DNA of 37,955 bases, from positions 1 to 37,955 of the forward strand of contig CAZGWN010000030.1 of the NCBI GenBank assembly GCA_964528755.1. The letters are read 5' to 3'. Within the stretch, counting starts at the first letter, position 1, and the number at the start of each line of letters is the position of its first letter. Of this stretch, positions 1 to 8,717 are shown in pieces. The DNA is from Raineyella sp964528755. Its GTDB lineage: Bacteria; Actinomycetota; Actinomycetes; Propionibacteriales; Propionibacteriaceae. The translations under genes and the position numbers were made by a program. The notes below the pieces were generated by a model. The model made no database searches. It saw nothing but the letters and a program-made list of their open reading frames with translations, and was not told the DNA's origin.

Positions 1-62
<62 letters not shown>

Positions 63-171
63 CTGATTCGCCTCCCCTCTCGGCCGTGTCCCGGCCGGGA
101 CGTCCAGGCTGTCCGCGGTCGGGTCCACCGCTCCGCGGGACACCCCCCTTGGGTGATTGCCCGTCCGCGGC

Positions 172-177
172 TAGCGT
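172..177 (+). promoter_or_regulatory. Putative -10 element (TAGCGT) for the TspO gene
   Basis: TAGCGT fits the actinobacterial TAnnnT -10 pattern and lies 47 nt before the TspO start. This would give a 5' leader of about 40 nt carrying the GAGGAGG ribosome binding site. The same hexamer occurs before the S9 peptidase and nucleotidase genes. No clear -35 was found. Confidence 0.4.
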
Positions 178-224
178 AGGGTTCCACGCCTCGGCGACCG
201 CTCGGGGTGTGATGAGGAGGCACC

Positions 225-695
225 ATGAGCAGACTCCGAAAGCCCGGGCGGACCCAGCGTGTGTGGGCCGCCGCATCCTCCGCCGTGGCCGCTGCCATCG
301 GCAGTCGCGGCGCCCGCGATGCCAAGGCCGTCTACGCTCGCCTCGAGAAGCCCCGGTGGGCGCCGCCGGCCTGGGTCTTCGGCCCCGCTTGGACTCTCCT
401 GTACGGGCTGAATGCCTGGGCGGGCGAGCGCACCGAGCGCACCTCCCAGCGGGTCCTGCACACCGCCCAACTCGCGCTCAACGCCGCGTGGACCCCGACC
501 TTCTTCCGGGCAGGGCACCGGCGGAAATCGCTGGCGCTGATCCTGGCGCTGGATGCCCTGGTCCTCGCCGAGATCTCCTCCCTGCGCCGCACCAGCCCGG
601 CCGCCGCATGGGCCCTGGTGCCCTACCTGGCGTGGCTGGGATATGCCACGGCGTTGACCGCCTCGGTCGGCGATCCTCGGCCCGAGGGCCGCTGA
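225..695 (+). CDS. TspO/MBR family membrane protein
   Basis: TspO (peripheral benzodiazepine receptor) proteins are five-helix membrane proteins that bind porphyrins and related tetrapyrroles and are linked to stress responses. The 156-aa length fits the family. The hallmark first segment, KPRWAPPAWVFGPAWTLLYG, spans about residues 42-61. A second conserved block, AQLALNAAWTPTFF, is at 81-94, and PYLAWLGYATAL is near 133-144. The first 25 residues are basic then Ala-rich and form an unusual N-terminal extension before the usual start of the domain. The ATG is chosen because GAGGAGG lies just upstream at 213-219. The gene stands alone and converges on the RamB-like regulator with only 3 bp between stop codons. 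The family call is firm; the ligand is unknown. Confidence 0.88.
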   Translation: MSRLRKPGRTQRVWAAASSAVAAAIGSRGARDAKAVYARLEKPRWAPPAWVFGPAWTLLYGLNAWAGERTERTSQRVLHTAQLALNAAWTPTFFRAGHRRKSLALILALDALVLAEISSLRRTSPAAAWALVPYLAWLGYATALTASVGDPRPEGR

Positions 696-698
696 GGC

Positions 699-2165
699 TC
701 ATGCCCGCGGCGCATGGCGCTCCAGGAACTCCAGCACCGCGACCCGATCCACCCCGGTGAACGTCCCGGTCGGCATCGCGGCGAGCAGGGAGGAACTCAG
801 CCGGGCGCTCGGCCACACCGCCCCCTCCCAGCGGCGGGTCAGTTCCGGGCTCGGCTCCCGGCAGCAGGCCGGGTCGGGGCAGGTCGACCTCAATCGTCGA
901 CGGGTGTCCCTCCCACGGAACCACTTGGCGTCGTCGAACCTGGTCCCCAGGCTGATCGAGAACTCCCCGGAACTGTCGGCCTCGACCCGCGAGGTGCACC
1001 AGTACGTGCCGATCGGCTTGTCGGTGTACTGGTAGAAGGGACTCATCCGGTCCTCGGCCACGAAGACCTGCCGGGCGCTCCACCAGCGGCAGACGATCTG
1101 CCCCTCCACGGTGCCGAGGGCATCGGTCGGGAAGCGCACGTTGTCGTTCTCGTACGCCTTGAGGATCGCCCCGCTCCCGTGCACCTTGAGGAAATGCACG
1201 GGAATCCCCAGGTGCTGGGTGGCCAGGTTGCTGAATCGGTGCGCGGCGACCTCGTAGCTGACCGCGAACTGGTCGCGCAGGTCCTCCACCGACAGGATCC
1301 GGGCCGACTTCGCGGCGGTCAGGAAGGTCACCGCACTGCGTTCGGGGACGAGGATGGCGCCGGCGAGGTAGTTCGTCTCCACCCGCTGGCGCAGCAGATC
1401 CCCGTAGTCGGTCGGTTCGTGCTTGTCCAGGACGTACGCGGCGATCGCCTTCAGCACGGTCGAGCGCGGATCGGTCGTCCCGGGCCGGATGGGCAGGTAG
1501 ATCCGACGGTGTGTCGTGTCGGTGACGCTGCGGGTGGAATGCGGCAGATCGGGCACATAGTGCAGCGTGAATCCCAGGTGTGCGGCGAGTTCCGCGGTCG
1601 CCCGCTGGGAGATCGGCCCGCCCCGATGCCCGATCGCCGACAGTAGTTCCCTCGCCCGTTCCTCCAGCGCCGGATAGTAGTTGCCGATCCGACGCTGCTC
1701 GGCGCGCAGTTCGCCGTTGGCCCGGCGGGCCTCCTCCGGGGTGGCCGCCCGCTGTCGGTGGATCCGGACCAGCTCGTCGTGCAGGGCGAGAATCGTCTCG
1801 ATCGCCTCGTCGCCCAGCGACTTGCGGATCGGGAGCTCCGGCAGCCCCAGGGTGGCGTACACCGGGCTGCGTTGGGCCCGTTCGAGCGCGATCTCCAGCG
1901 CGGCCCGCCGCGACGGCGGTTCGGGCCGCAGCAGATCCTCGACCGGCACGTCGAGCACACCGGCGATCCGTCGGAGCTCGACGACCTTGGGCTCGCGGCG
2001 GCCGTTCTCGATCATCGACAGCTGTGAGGCGGCCCGGCCGAGCCGCGCGGCGAGGGTGGCCAAGGACCAGCCACGCGCCAGTCGGCGGGCCCGGATCTGC
2101 TGGCCGATGGTCAGGGCGTCGTACGTCGCGGGCGGGGCGGGAGAGGGCGTCTCGGCATTGAGCAT
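699..2165 (-). CDS. ramB: RamB/ScfR-type XRE transcriptional regulator of acetate/short-chain fatty acid metabolism
   Basis: This 488-aa regulator has an N-terminal XRE helix-turn-helix (about residues 19-75, GQQIRARRLARGWSLATLAA followed by SQLSMIENGRREP), a central ImmA/IrrE-like (DUF955) region and a C-terminal DUF2083-like region. This is the architecture of RamB in Corynebacterium and of the short-chain fatty acyl regulators. In the central domain the peptidase HExxH motif is degenerate (DKHEPTDYGDLLRQRVETNY), as expected for a ligand-sensing rather than proteolytic domain. It is divergent from isocitrate lyase, the known target of RamB repression in C. glutamicum, so control of aceA and aceB is the natural inference. 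The start at 2165 is the first ATG before the HTH; an open frame continues upstream to 2312, but that stretch overlaps the aceA promoter and looks non-coding. Confidence 0.82.
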   Translation of the reverse strand: MLNAETPSPAPPATYDALTIGQQIRARRLARGWSLATLAARLGRAASQLSMIENGRREPKVVELRRIAGVLDVPVEDLLRPEPPSRRAALEIALERAQRSPVYATLGLPELPIRKSLGDEAIETILALHDELVRIHRQRAATPEEARRANGELRAEQRRIGNYYPALEERARELLSAIGHRGGPISQRATAELAAHLGFTLHYVPDLPHSTRSVTDTTHRRIYLPIRPGTTDPRSTVLKAIAAYVLDKHEPTDYGDLLRQRVETNYLAGAILVPERSAVTFLTAAKSARILSVEDLRDQFAVSYEVAAHRFSNLATQHLGIPVHFLKVHGSGAILKAYENDNVRFPTDALGTVEGQIVCRWWSARQVFVAEDRMSPFYQYTDKPIGTYWCTSRVEADSSGEFSISLGTRFDDAKWFRGRDTRRRLRSTCPDPACCREPSPELTRRWEGAVWPSARLSSSLLAAMPTGTFTGVDRVAVLEFLERHAPRA

Positions 2166-2185
2166 GTGGCAAGCATCACATACGG

Positions 2186-2216
2186 GCGATTTCTGCGGAA
2201 GCGAATTCTGTGCGGA
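2186..2216. promoter_or_regulatory. Tandem near-repeat in the ramB-like/aceA divergent control region
   Basis: Two adjacent copies of a roughly 15-bp element occur here: GCGATTTCTGCGGAA (2186-2200) and GCGAATTCTGTGCGGA (2201-2215). They begin 20 bp upstream of the regulator start and 100 bp upstream of aceA. Placement and repetition suggest a regulator binding site, possibly autoregulation plus aceA control. Similarity to the published Corynebacterium RamB box is only partial, so the assignment is inference. Confidence 0.4.
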
Positions 2217-2315
2217 TTTCGCGCGTCCCGGCCCCCTCTGATGTGGTGTATGCCACTCAGACTGGGAACACGGGTCGACCACCTCGGTCGGCCACCACGT
2301 CAAAGGAGACACACC

Positions 2316-3635
2316 ATGACTGCGAATCCCACCCCTCGTCCGGGCGACCAGCTCGCCACGGCCGCCGAGCTGGAGGCCCAGTGGGCGGCCGATCCCCGGT
2401 GGTCCGGCGTGCGCCGTGACTTCACCCCCGAGGACGTCATCGCCCTGCGCGGGCCGGTCGCCGAGGAGCGCACCCTCGCCCGCCGGGGTGCCGAGACGCT
2501 GTGGCGTCTCATCGGCGAGAACGATGCCGACCCGGGCAGTTGGGTCGCCGCATTGGGCGCCCTGACCGGCAACCAGGCCGTCCAGCAGGTCCGTGCCGGG
2601 CTGAAGGCGATCTATCTGTCCGGCTGGCAGGTCGCCGCCGATGCCAACCTGGCCGGCAAGACCTACCCGGACCAGAGCCTGTATCCGGTGAACTCCGTGC
2701 CGGCGGTCGTCCGGCGGATCAACAACGCGTTGCTACGGGCGGGCCAGATCGAGTATGCCGAGACGGGTGCGAGCGGCCGCGAGTGGATGGCCCCGATCGT
2801 CGCCGACGCCGAGGCCGGGTTCGGCGGGCCGCTCAACGCGTACGAGTTGATGCTGAGCATGATCGAGGCAGGCGCCGCCGGCGTGCACTGGGAGGACCAG
2901 CTCGCCAGCGAGAAGAAGTGCGGCCACATGGGCGGCAAGGTGCTCGTCCCGACCGGTCAGCATCTGCGAACCCTCAACGCGGCCCGGTTGGCCGCGGACG
3001 TCGCCGACGTGCCGACCGTCATCATCGCCCGCACCGACGCGCTGGCGGCGACCCTGATCACCAGCGACATCGACGAGCGGGATCGTCCCTTCCTCACCGG
3101 CGAACGGACCGCCGAGGGCTTCCACGTGGTCCGCAACGGCATCGAGCCGGTGATCGCCCGCGGCCTGGCGTACGCCGAGTACGCGGACCTGCTGTGGGTC
3201 GAGTCGGCCGTGCCCGACCTGGAGCTGGCCCGGACCTTCGCCGATCGGATCCATGCCGACTTCCCCGACCAGAAGCTCGCGTACAACTGCTCGCCGAGCT
3301 TCAACTGGAAGCGGCACCTCGACGACGACCAGATCGCCCGGTTCCAGCGCGAGTTGGCGGCGATGGGGTACGCCTTCCAGTTCATCACCCTGGCCGGGTT
3401 CCACTCGCTCAACCACGCGATGTTCGAACTGGCCTCCGGTTACCGGGATCGTCAGATGTCGGCCTTCGTCGAGTTGCAGGAGGCCGAGTTCGCCGCGGAA
3501 CGGCGCGGCTTCACCGCGCACCGCCATCAGGCCGAGGTCGGCGCCGGCTACTTCGACCGGATCGCCACCGCTCTCAACCCGGTCAGCGCGACCCTGGCCC
3601 TGGTCGGCTCCACCGAGGCCGAGCAGTTCCACTGA
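2316..3635 (+). CDS. aceA: Isocitrate lyase
   Basis: Isocitrate lyase cleaves isocitrate to glyoxylate and succinate, the first step of the glyoxylate shunt used for growth on acetate or fatty acids. The 439-aa protein matches the length of bacterial AceA. It contains the catalytic signature KKCGHMGGK with its active-site Cys. Other conserved blocks are the Mg/substrate-binding EAGFGG near residue 165 and the NCSPSFNWK block in the C-terminal third. The ATG at 2316 is preceded by AAAGGAGA (2302-2309); the open frame extends upstream to 2166, but that part lies in the control region. Malate synthase follows after 30 bp, so the two probably form one transcript controlled by the divergent RamB-like gene. 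Confidence 0.97.
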   Translation: MTANPTPRPGDQLATAAELEAQWAADPRWSGVRRDFTPEDVIALRGPVAEERTLARRGAETLWRLIGENDADPGSWVAALGALTGNQAVQQVRAGLKAIYLSGWQVAADANLAGKTYPDQSLYPVNSVPAVVRRINNALLRAGQIEYAETGASGREWMAPIVADAEAGFGGPLNAYELMLSMIEAGAAGVHWEDQLASEKKCGHMGGKVLVPTGQHLRTLNAARLAADVADVPTVIIARTDALAATLITSDIDERDRPFLTGERTAEGFHVVRNGIEPVIARGLAYAEYADLLWVESAVPDLELARTFADRIHADFPDQKLAYNCSPSFNWKRHLDDDQIARFQRELAAMGYAFQFITLAGFHSLNHAMFELASGYRDRQMSAFVELQEAEFAAERRGFTAHRHQAEVGAGYFDRIATALNPVSATLALVGSTEAEQFH

Positions 3636-3665
3636 GCCGCCGCCCCGACCCGAAAGGACCAGACC

Positions 3666-5315
3666 ATGACCTTCACCACCACCGTCGGCGGCACCATCGA
3701 GGTCAACGGCGACCTCGAACCCCGCTTCGAAGAGATCCTCACCCCGGAGGCGTTGGCCTTCCTCACCCGGCTGCACGACCGCTTCGGCCGCCGCCGGACC
3801 GAGCTGCTGACCGCGCGGCGAGAGCGACACCGGGCGTTCGCCACCGGCGCCCTGCCCGGCTTCCTGCCCGAGACCGCCGCCGTTCGTGACGATCTCGACT
3901 GGCGGGTGGCTCCCGCCGCCCCGGGCCTGGCCGATCGGCGGGTGGAGATCACCGGTCCGACCGACCGCAAGATGGCGGTCAACGCGCTGAACTCCGGCGC
4001 CGCGGTGTGGCTCGCCGACCACGAGGACGCGCTGAGCCCGACCTGGCACAACATCGTCGGCGGGCAGGTGAATCTGGCGGACGCGATCCGGCGCCGGATC
4101 GACTTCACCTCGCCCGAGGGCAAGGAGTATCGGCTGGGGGAGCAGGTGCCCACGATCTGCTTCCGCCCGCGCGGCTGGCACCTCACAGAGGCCCACCTGA
4201 CCTACCACGACCCGGACGGACGCCCCGCCCCGGTCTCCGCCTCGCTCGTCGACGCCGGCCTGTACGTGTTCCACAACGCCGCCGAACTCATCGGTCGCGG
4301 CACGGGTCCCTACCTCTACCTGCCCAAACTCGAGCATCATCTCGAGGCGCGGCTGTGGAACGACGTGTTCAGCGCGGCGGAGGCGGACCTGGGGCTACCA
4401 CACGGGACCATCCGGGCGACCGTGCTGATCGAGACCATCACCGCGGTGTTCCAGATGGAGGAGATCCTGTACGAACTGCGTGACCATGCCGCCGGGCTGA
4501 ACGCGGGCCGGTGGGACTACCTGTTCAGCACCATCAAGACCTTCCGGGACCGCGGCGGTTCGTACGTGCTGCCCGACCGGGGCCGGATCACGATGACCGT
4601 GCCGTTCATGCGTGCCTACACCGAGCTGCTGGTGGCCACCTGTCACCGGCGCGGGGCGTTCGCGATCGGCGGGATGAGCGCCTTCATCCCCAATCGGCGC
4701 GACCCGGACGTGACCACGCGCGCCTTCGAGCAGGTGACCGCCGACAAGCGGCGCGAGGCGGGCGACGGTTTCGACGGGACGTGGGTGGCCCACCCCGACC
4801 TCGTGCCGATCGCGCGTGCCGAGTTCGACCGCGTGCTCGGCGACCGGCCCAACCAGGTGGACCGGCTGCGCGACGACGTGCGCGTGACGGCCGGCGACCT
4901 GCTCGACCTGCGGGTCGAGGGCGGGCGGGTGACCACGGCCGGGATCGCGCAGAACATCTCGGTGGCGCTGCGCTACCTCGACAGTTGGCTGCGCGGCAAC
5001 GGTGCCGCCGCCATCGACAACCTGATGGAGGACGCCGCGACAGCCGAGATCAGCCGCTCGCAACTGTGGCAGTGGAACCACCAGGACGTGGTCACCGAGG
5101 ACCGGCGCCCGGTGACGGCAGGTCGGGTCGAGGCCGGCATCGATGCTGCTCTCGACGAGCTGCGTCGCGGCGCCCGTCCGGCCGCCGGAGTCCCGGGTGC
5201 GGCGCCCGATCGGCTGGACGATGCTGCGGAGCTGCTGAAGGGGCTGGTGCTCACCGAGGAGTTCGCCGAGTTCCTCACCGTGCCGGCCTACGACCGGTTC
5301 CTCAGCGGGTCCTGA
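3666..5315 (+). CDS. aceB: Malate synthase A
   Basis: Malate synthase condenses glyoxylate with acetyl-CoA to malate, completing the glyoxylate shunt with the adjacent isocitrate lyase. The 549-aa length is that of the A isoform (the G isoform is about 720 aa). Recognisable blocks include DRKMAVNALNSGAAVWLADHEDA near residues 99-121, the signature LIETITAVFQMEEILYELRDH, and the active-site region KTFRDRGGSYVLPDR followed by MTVPFMRAYTELLVATCHRR and IGGMSAFIPNR. AAAGGA lies 7 nt before the ATG. The gene is complete, with typical codon use. Confidence 0.97.
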   Translation: MTFTTTVGGTIEVNGDLEPRFEEILTPEALAFLTRLHDRFGRRRTELLTARRERHRAFATGALPGFLPETAAVRDDLDWRVAPAAPGLADRRVEITGPTDRKMAVNALNSGAAVWLADHEDALSPTWHNIVGGQVNLADAIRRRIDFTSPEGKEYRLGEQVPTICFRPRGWHLTEAHLTYHDPDGRPAPVSASLVDAGLYVFHNAAELIGRGTGPYLYLPKLEHHLEARLWNDVFSAAEADLGLPHGTIRATVLIETITAVFQMEEILYELRDHAAGLNAGRWDYLFSTIKTFRDRGGSYVLPDRGRITMTVPFMRAYTELLVATCHRRGAFAIGGMSAFIPNRRDPDVTTRAFEQVTADKRREAGDGFDGTWVAHPDLVPIARAEFDRVLGDRPNQVDRLRDDVRVTAGDLLDLRVEGGRVTTAGIAQNISVALRYLDSWLRGNGAAAIDNLMEDAATAEISRSQLWQWNHQDVVTEDRRPVTAGRVEAGIDAALDELRRGARPAAGVPGAAPDRLDDAAELLKGLVLTEEFAEFLTVPAYDRFLSGS

Positions 5316-5383
5316 AATCGCCCCCCGGGGTGTTGCGCACCGCCCGTCGGAGGGTGGCGTCCGCCTGGTGGATCGTGAACCCG

Positions 5384-5415
5384 AACGGGCCTCAGGCCCA
5401 ACGGGCCTCAGGCCT
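5384..5415. repeat. Tandem 16-bp repeat with hairpin potential between convergent genes
   Basis: AACGGGCCTCAGGCC occurs twice in tandem (5384-5398 and 5400-5414). Each copy contains GGGCC-TCA-GGCC, able to form a short stem, so the pair could act as a bidirectional terminator between aceB and the minus-strand gene. The second copy contains the stop codon of that minus-strand gene (5408-5410). Confidence 0.5.
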
Positions 5416-6268
5416 GCGGGGGAACGGTGGGCAGCACGGCCCGCGTGACGATGTCCGTCAGGGCCCGCGACACGTCGTCGACCGAGGTCGCCGGGCAGGC
5501 GAACCGGACGTGGGCCGTGATGGCCCCCGTCTCGCGCAGGTGGAGCAGGGTCACCCCGTGGGAGGCGACGTCGACGGGGAAGGTCCGTCCCCGCAGGGTC
5601 CGACATGCCGGGCCGTTGCCCATGGTGGCCATCAGGGAGCCGTCGACGATGCCGAGCGTGACCGCCTCGACCAGGTCCGACAGGACCTCCTCGCCCATCC
5701 CGAGGACGGCGTCGAAAGCGGCCAACGTGTCCGGGCCGGACGGAAAGACCGGGCCCGTGGGCAGGGCGTGGGCGTCGATCCGGTGGACTCCGGCGGGGGA
5801 GTGGACCAGGGTGCGATCGAGGGTCAGTTCGAGCACGAGGACATCCGGGTGGCCCATGCACAAGGTGATCTCGTCGCTCAGCCGACCGATGAGCGCGGCC
5901 AGTTCGTCGGTCCGGACCATCCGCGCCCACCCGAGTGCGTGCAGGTCCGCGGCGTGGATCGCCACGGCGGGCAGTGCGGCCATCATTTCCACGTGCAGCC
6001 GCACCGGGACGAGGTGGGACTCCCAGTCGGTCTCGGACTCCCACGCCTCGGGACGTTGCGCCACGGCCAGCACCCGGCCGTCGTCCAGTTGCTGCAGCGC
6101 CAGGATGTCCAGGCACGGACACATCGGCTCCCGGTAGGCGTGGAGTTCGCCGCGCCCCGCCCCGCGGAGCATCCGGACCGCCAACTGGGATGCCGGATCG
6201 GACCGGTACGCCGACCGGTCCCCGGGCCCGTCCTCGAACCCGGCCGGGTCGTCCATGAATCCGCGCAC
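5408..6268 (-). CDS. Probable HugZ/DUF2470-like (split-barrel) iron/heme-related protein
   Basis: The 286-aa protein has no motif that settles its function. Its overall pattern resembles actinobacterial DUF2470/HugZ-like proteins: an N-terminal flavin-reductase-like split barrel ending in a segment such as VLVLELTLDRTLVHSPAGVHRIDAHAL, followed by a helical domain and terminal strands (RTFPVDVASHGVTLLHL). HugZ-type proteins act in heme breakdown for iron supply. Supporting context is an IdeR/DtxR-type iron box 168 bp upstream in the correct orientation. The GTG at 6268 is preferred because GGGAAGGA lies 6 nt upstream. An in-frame ATG at 6427 is possible, but the 53 extra codons have about one third A/T third positions, unlike the rest of the gene. 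The DUF2470 histidines are not obvious, so this could be a divergent or non-catalytic member. Confidence 0.42.
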   Translation of the reverse strand: MRGFMDDPAGFEDGPGDRSAYRSDPASQLAVRMLRGAGRGELHAYREPMCPCLDILALQQLDDGRVLAVAQRPEAWESETDWESHLVPVRLHVEMMAALPAVAIHAADLHALGWARMVRTDELAALIGRLSDEITLCMGHPDVLVLELTLDRTLVHSPAGVHRIDAHALPTGPVFPSGPDTLAAFDAVLGMGEEVLSDLVEAVTLGIVDGSLMATMGNGPACRTLRGRTFPVDVASHGVTLLHLRETGAITAHVRFACPATSVDDVSRALTDIVTRAVLPTVPPQA

Positions 6269-6435
6269 ATCCAGTCCTTCCCTGCGGATCGTTTCGGCGA
6301 GCGTAGGTGTCGCCGACGACGGTGGGCAAGCCCGAAATCCCCTGCCCGTTCCGGAGGCCCACGGCAGGACGGTGATTTCGGCACATTCCTGTGATGAAAA
6401 TCTCTCCGGGCAGAGTGGCCCCTGCATCCGTAAGA

Positions 6436-6454
6436 CTAGCTTAGGCTGTCCTAA
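6436..6454 (-). promoter_or_regulatory. Iron box (IdeR/DtxR-type operator)
   Basis: CTAGCTTAGGCTGTCCTAA matches 15 of 19 positions of the DtxR/IdeR consensus TTAGGTTAGGCTAACCTAA, including the full TTAGG and CCTAA arms of the core. It sits upstream of the minus-strand gene at 5408-6268. On that strand a TAGTCT hexamer overlaps it, so bound repressor would block transcription. The implied effect is repression when iron is sufficient. Confidence 0.72.
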
Positions 6455-6496
6455 GTCCCAGATCCAGACACCTGGTCCACAATGCGGACCGGGCAC

Positions 6497-7339
6497 TCAC
6501 TTGCGCACGTCCTCCACGGGGTGCCAGCCGGCCTCGCCGGCGTCGATGTGGGCGCGCAGGGTCTCCCCGAGGAGCTGGGCGGTCCGGTGCAGCCCGGCGC
6601 GCAGGGATTCGGTGAGTCGCTCCGGGGTGGGTACGGTGACCGCGACGGCACCGACCGGGCGCCGGTGGACGACGAGCGGGCGGGCGGCAGAGAACACCCC
6701 GGTGTCCCACTCGCCCAGATCGAGCGCGGTCGAGCCGCGTCGGATCGCGGCCAACTGGTCCTCCAGGACGGTCCGGTCGGTGACCGTGACCGGGGACATC
6801 GACGGGAGTGGTTCGGGCAGGATCGCGTCGCGTTCCTCGACGGTCAGCCACGCGAGCAGGGACTTGCCCAGGGCGGTGCAGTGCGCCGGCAGCAGGTCCC
6901 CGGGCATGGGAGAGGGGCGGTCGGTGGGCTCGGCGCCGAGTCGCTCCAGGAACACGACGTGGACGCCGCGCAGGACGCCCAGGTGCACGACCGTGCCGGA
7001 CCAGGCCTGCAGCCGGGCGAGCAGCGGCAGACACAACTGCCGGATATCCAGGGCCGGCATGGCGGTGGTGATGGCGAACAGCCGGGTCCCGATCCGGTAA
7101 CCGCGGTCATGCGGTTCGACGATGCCGAGCGAGGTCAGGCGGGCCAACACCCGGTGCACTGTCGACTTGGCCAGCCCGCTGCGGCGGGACAGTTCGGTGA
7201 GGGTGAGCACCCGGTCCTCGGGGGAGAAACATTCCAGCAGGAGAAACGCCTTGGTCAGGATCGACGGCGCCGGGCCTCCTCGGGGCGGCAGGTCGGTGCT
7301 GCGGATGGGTCCTGTGGTCACCGACCGATTCTCACGCAT
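6497..7339 (-). CDS. IclR family transcriptional regulator
   Basis: The 280-aa protein has an N-terminal winged helix-turn-helix (about residues 26-85: SILTKAFLLLECFSPEDRVLTLTELSRRSGLAKSTVHRVLARL) and a C-terminal IclR effector domain with the typical PAHCTALGKSLLAWL motif and a late GAVAVTVPTPE strand. IclR proteins usually sense small organic acids or aromatics and control neighbouring catabolic or transport genes. It overlaps the 3' end of the MFS transporter gene by 8 nt, so the two are co-transcribed and probably translationally coupled; the regulator likely controls that transporter. The ATG at 7339 is chosen for this coupling; a GTG at 7321 is an alternative. Confidence 0.9.
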   Translation of the reverse strand: MRENRSVTTGPIRSTDLPPRGGPAPSILTKAFLLLECFSPEDRVLTLTELSRRSGLAKSTVHRVLARLTSLGIVEPHDRGYRIGTRLFAITTAMPALDIRQLCLPLLARLQAWSGTVVHLGVLRGVHVVFLERLGAEPTDRPSPMPGDLLPAHCTALGKSLLAWLTVEERDAILPEPLPSMSPVTVTDRTVLEDQLAAIRRGSTALDLGEWDTGVFSAARPLVVHRRPVGAVAVTVPTPERLTESLRAGLHRTAQLLGETLRAHIDAGEAGWHPVEDVRK

Positions 7340-8705
7340 TCTCCCGGTGCGGATGCAGTCGCATGCCGGCAACCTGGGTGATGACCGCCGGTGGCATCGC
7401 GACCGCGGCGACGACGAGCAGCAGGGTGGAGTAGTCGAGCCACTGGTTGGCCCACGACAACAGGAACGGCAGGCCGAAGCCGGCGTACGCCAGGGCGTAG
7501 ACCAGCGCCGACATCAGCGCGTCCGCGCCGGGTGGGGTGACCATCTGGACCCGGGCCAGGCATCCGCTGATCACCAGGCCGTACGCGACGCCGAGCAGCG
7601 AGGACAGCACGAGGACACCGACGGGCTCGAGACGGTCCAGGGTGAGCGCGGCGATGACGGTCAACACGATGAACAGGCTCACCCCCATCGCGGGGGCGGG
7701 GAAGCGCAACTGGGACGGCACCCGGCGGATGCCCTGTTGGATCGCGAACCCGGCGGTGAGCGTCGCGGCACACAGCAGCGTGGGGTAGAGCGAGGACACC
7801 GGACCGTGGGCCGCGACGAGCCGCTGGGGCAGGATGGCGTACGCCAGGCCGAGCGAGCCGAAGATCAGCGGGGCGACCGGCAGCACGCACACCAGCAGGC
7901 GGGTCCGCATCCCGGCGTTGGCGGCCCGCGGCCGATCGGCGCGACGTACGGGGACACCTGCCGGGACCCGACGCGCGGTGACCGCGATGAGCACCAGGGA
8001 GCCGGCGGCCAGCAGCAGGTGCGGCAGGTAGGCGGCGGCCAGCGGGTAGGGCGCGAAGCGGGCCAGCACCCCGGCGGCCGTGGCACCCAGCCCGAAGCCG
8101 TTGGTCAGGGCCAGCGCGGTGCTGCGGGCCGCGGCCGCCAGCAGGCGGGTGGTGATCGGTCCGCGGGTGAGGACGAGGAGCCGGATCCAGGCGCTGCCGC
8201 TGACCATCCCTCCGCCGAGCGCGATGCCGGACAGGATCCGGCCGACCATGAGCTGCGGCACGGTCGAGCCGGCGGTGGCCAGGAGGATGCTGCCGACCAG
8301 GCTCAGTGCCACGACGCCGATCGCGAGGGTGCGCAGCCGCAGTCGGCGTTGGGCCCGGGCGGCGAGGAAGAGGGCCGGGATGATCCCGCCGACGTAGGAG
8401 AACAGCAGCAGATTGACCGTCAACTGATCGAATCCACGCAGGGTTTCGTAGGTCCCCAGCAGCGGAGTGAACTGATTGCCTCCCCAGGCGACCGTCAGGG
8501 TGGCCAGCACTGCCGGGAGGCTGGAGGCGCGGCGGGCGGGAACCGGTCCGGCGGACGCTGACTCGTCGGGCACCACCTGCCCCGCAGGAATCGTAGCCGG
8601 CGCCGGCGCGGGGCCAGGGGCCGGGGCGGCGGAGGGAGATGCGCCCACCGGGGCGGACGAGGTGGATGTGTCGGGGTCTGCGGGAGGAGGTGTCAGGACG
8701 GCCAC
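7332..8705 (-). CDS. MFS transporter, probably a drug/metabolite exporter
   Basis: A 457-aa major facilitator protein with about 12 hydrophobic segments. The first 60 residues are a disordered Pro/Ala/Ser-rich cytoplasmic tail, longer than usual. The MFS core starts near residue 62 (LPAVLATLTVAWGGNQFTPLL), and the loop 2-3 region reads LAARAQRRLRLRTLAIG, a degenerate form of the family motif. Substrate cannot be read from sequence. The downstream IclR gene overlaps it, suggesting a regulated two-gene operon. The start is a GTG 6 nt after a TACGGT hexamer with no ribosome binding site, consistent with a leaderless mRNA. Confidence 0.85.
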   Translation of the reverse strand: MAVLTPPPADPDTSTSSAPVGASPSAAPAPGPAPAPATIPAGQVVPDESASAGPVPARRASSLPAVLATLTVAWGGNQFTPLLGTYETLRGFDQLTVNLLLFSYVGGIIPALFLAARAQRRLRLRTLAIGVVALSLVGSILLATAGSTVPQLMVGRILSGIALGGGMVSGSAWIRLLVLTRGPITTRLLAAAARSTALALTNGFGLGATAAGVLARFAPYPLAAAYLPHLLLAAGSLVLIAVTARRVPAGVPVRRADRPRAANAGMRTRLLVCVLPVAPLIFGSLGLAYAILPQRLVAAHGPVSSLYPTLLCAATLTAGFAIQQGIRRVPSQLRFPAPAMGVSLFIVLTVIAALTLDRLEPVGVLVLSSLLGVAYGLVISGCLARVQMVTPPGADALMSALVYALAYAGFGLPFLLSWANQWLDYSTLLLVVAAVAMPPAVITQVAGMRLHPHRENA

Positions 8706-8711
8706 CGGGAG

Positions 8712-8717
8712 ACCGTA
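8712..8717 (-). promoter_or_regulatory. Putative -10 (TACGGT) of a leaderless transcript for the MFS gene
   Basis: On the minus strand TACGGT is followed by exactly 6 nt and then the GTG start. This spacing places the transcription start on or next to the start codon. No ribosome binding site is present. Confidence 0.5.

Noticed and set aside
2733..4340. Long minus-strand frame opposite aceA/aceB
   Set aside because: Shadow of two clearly recognised enzymes; no family motif.
4395..6394. Long frames on both strands across the aceB 3' end and the following gene
   Set aside because: They cross a terminator-like repeat and have no motifs; shadows of aceB and the minus-strand gene.
6269..6427. 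Longer N-terminus for the HugZ-like gene, leaderless ATG at 6427 after TAGTCT
   Set aside because: Spacing is attractive, but about one third of third positions are A/T, unlike the real coding part, and the GTG at 6268 has a good ribosome binding site.
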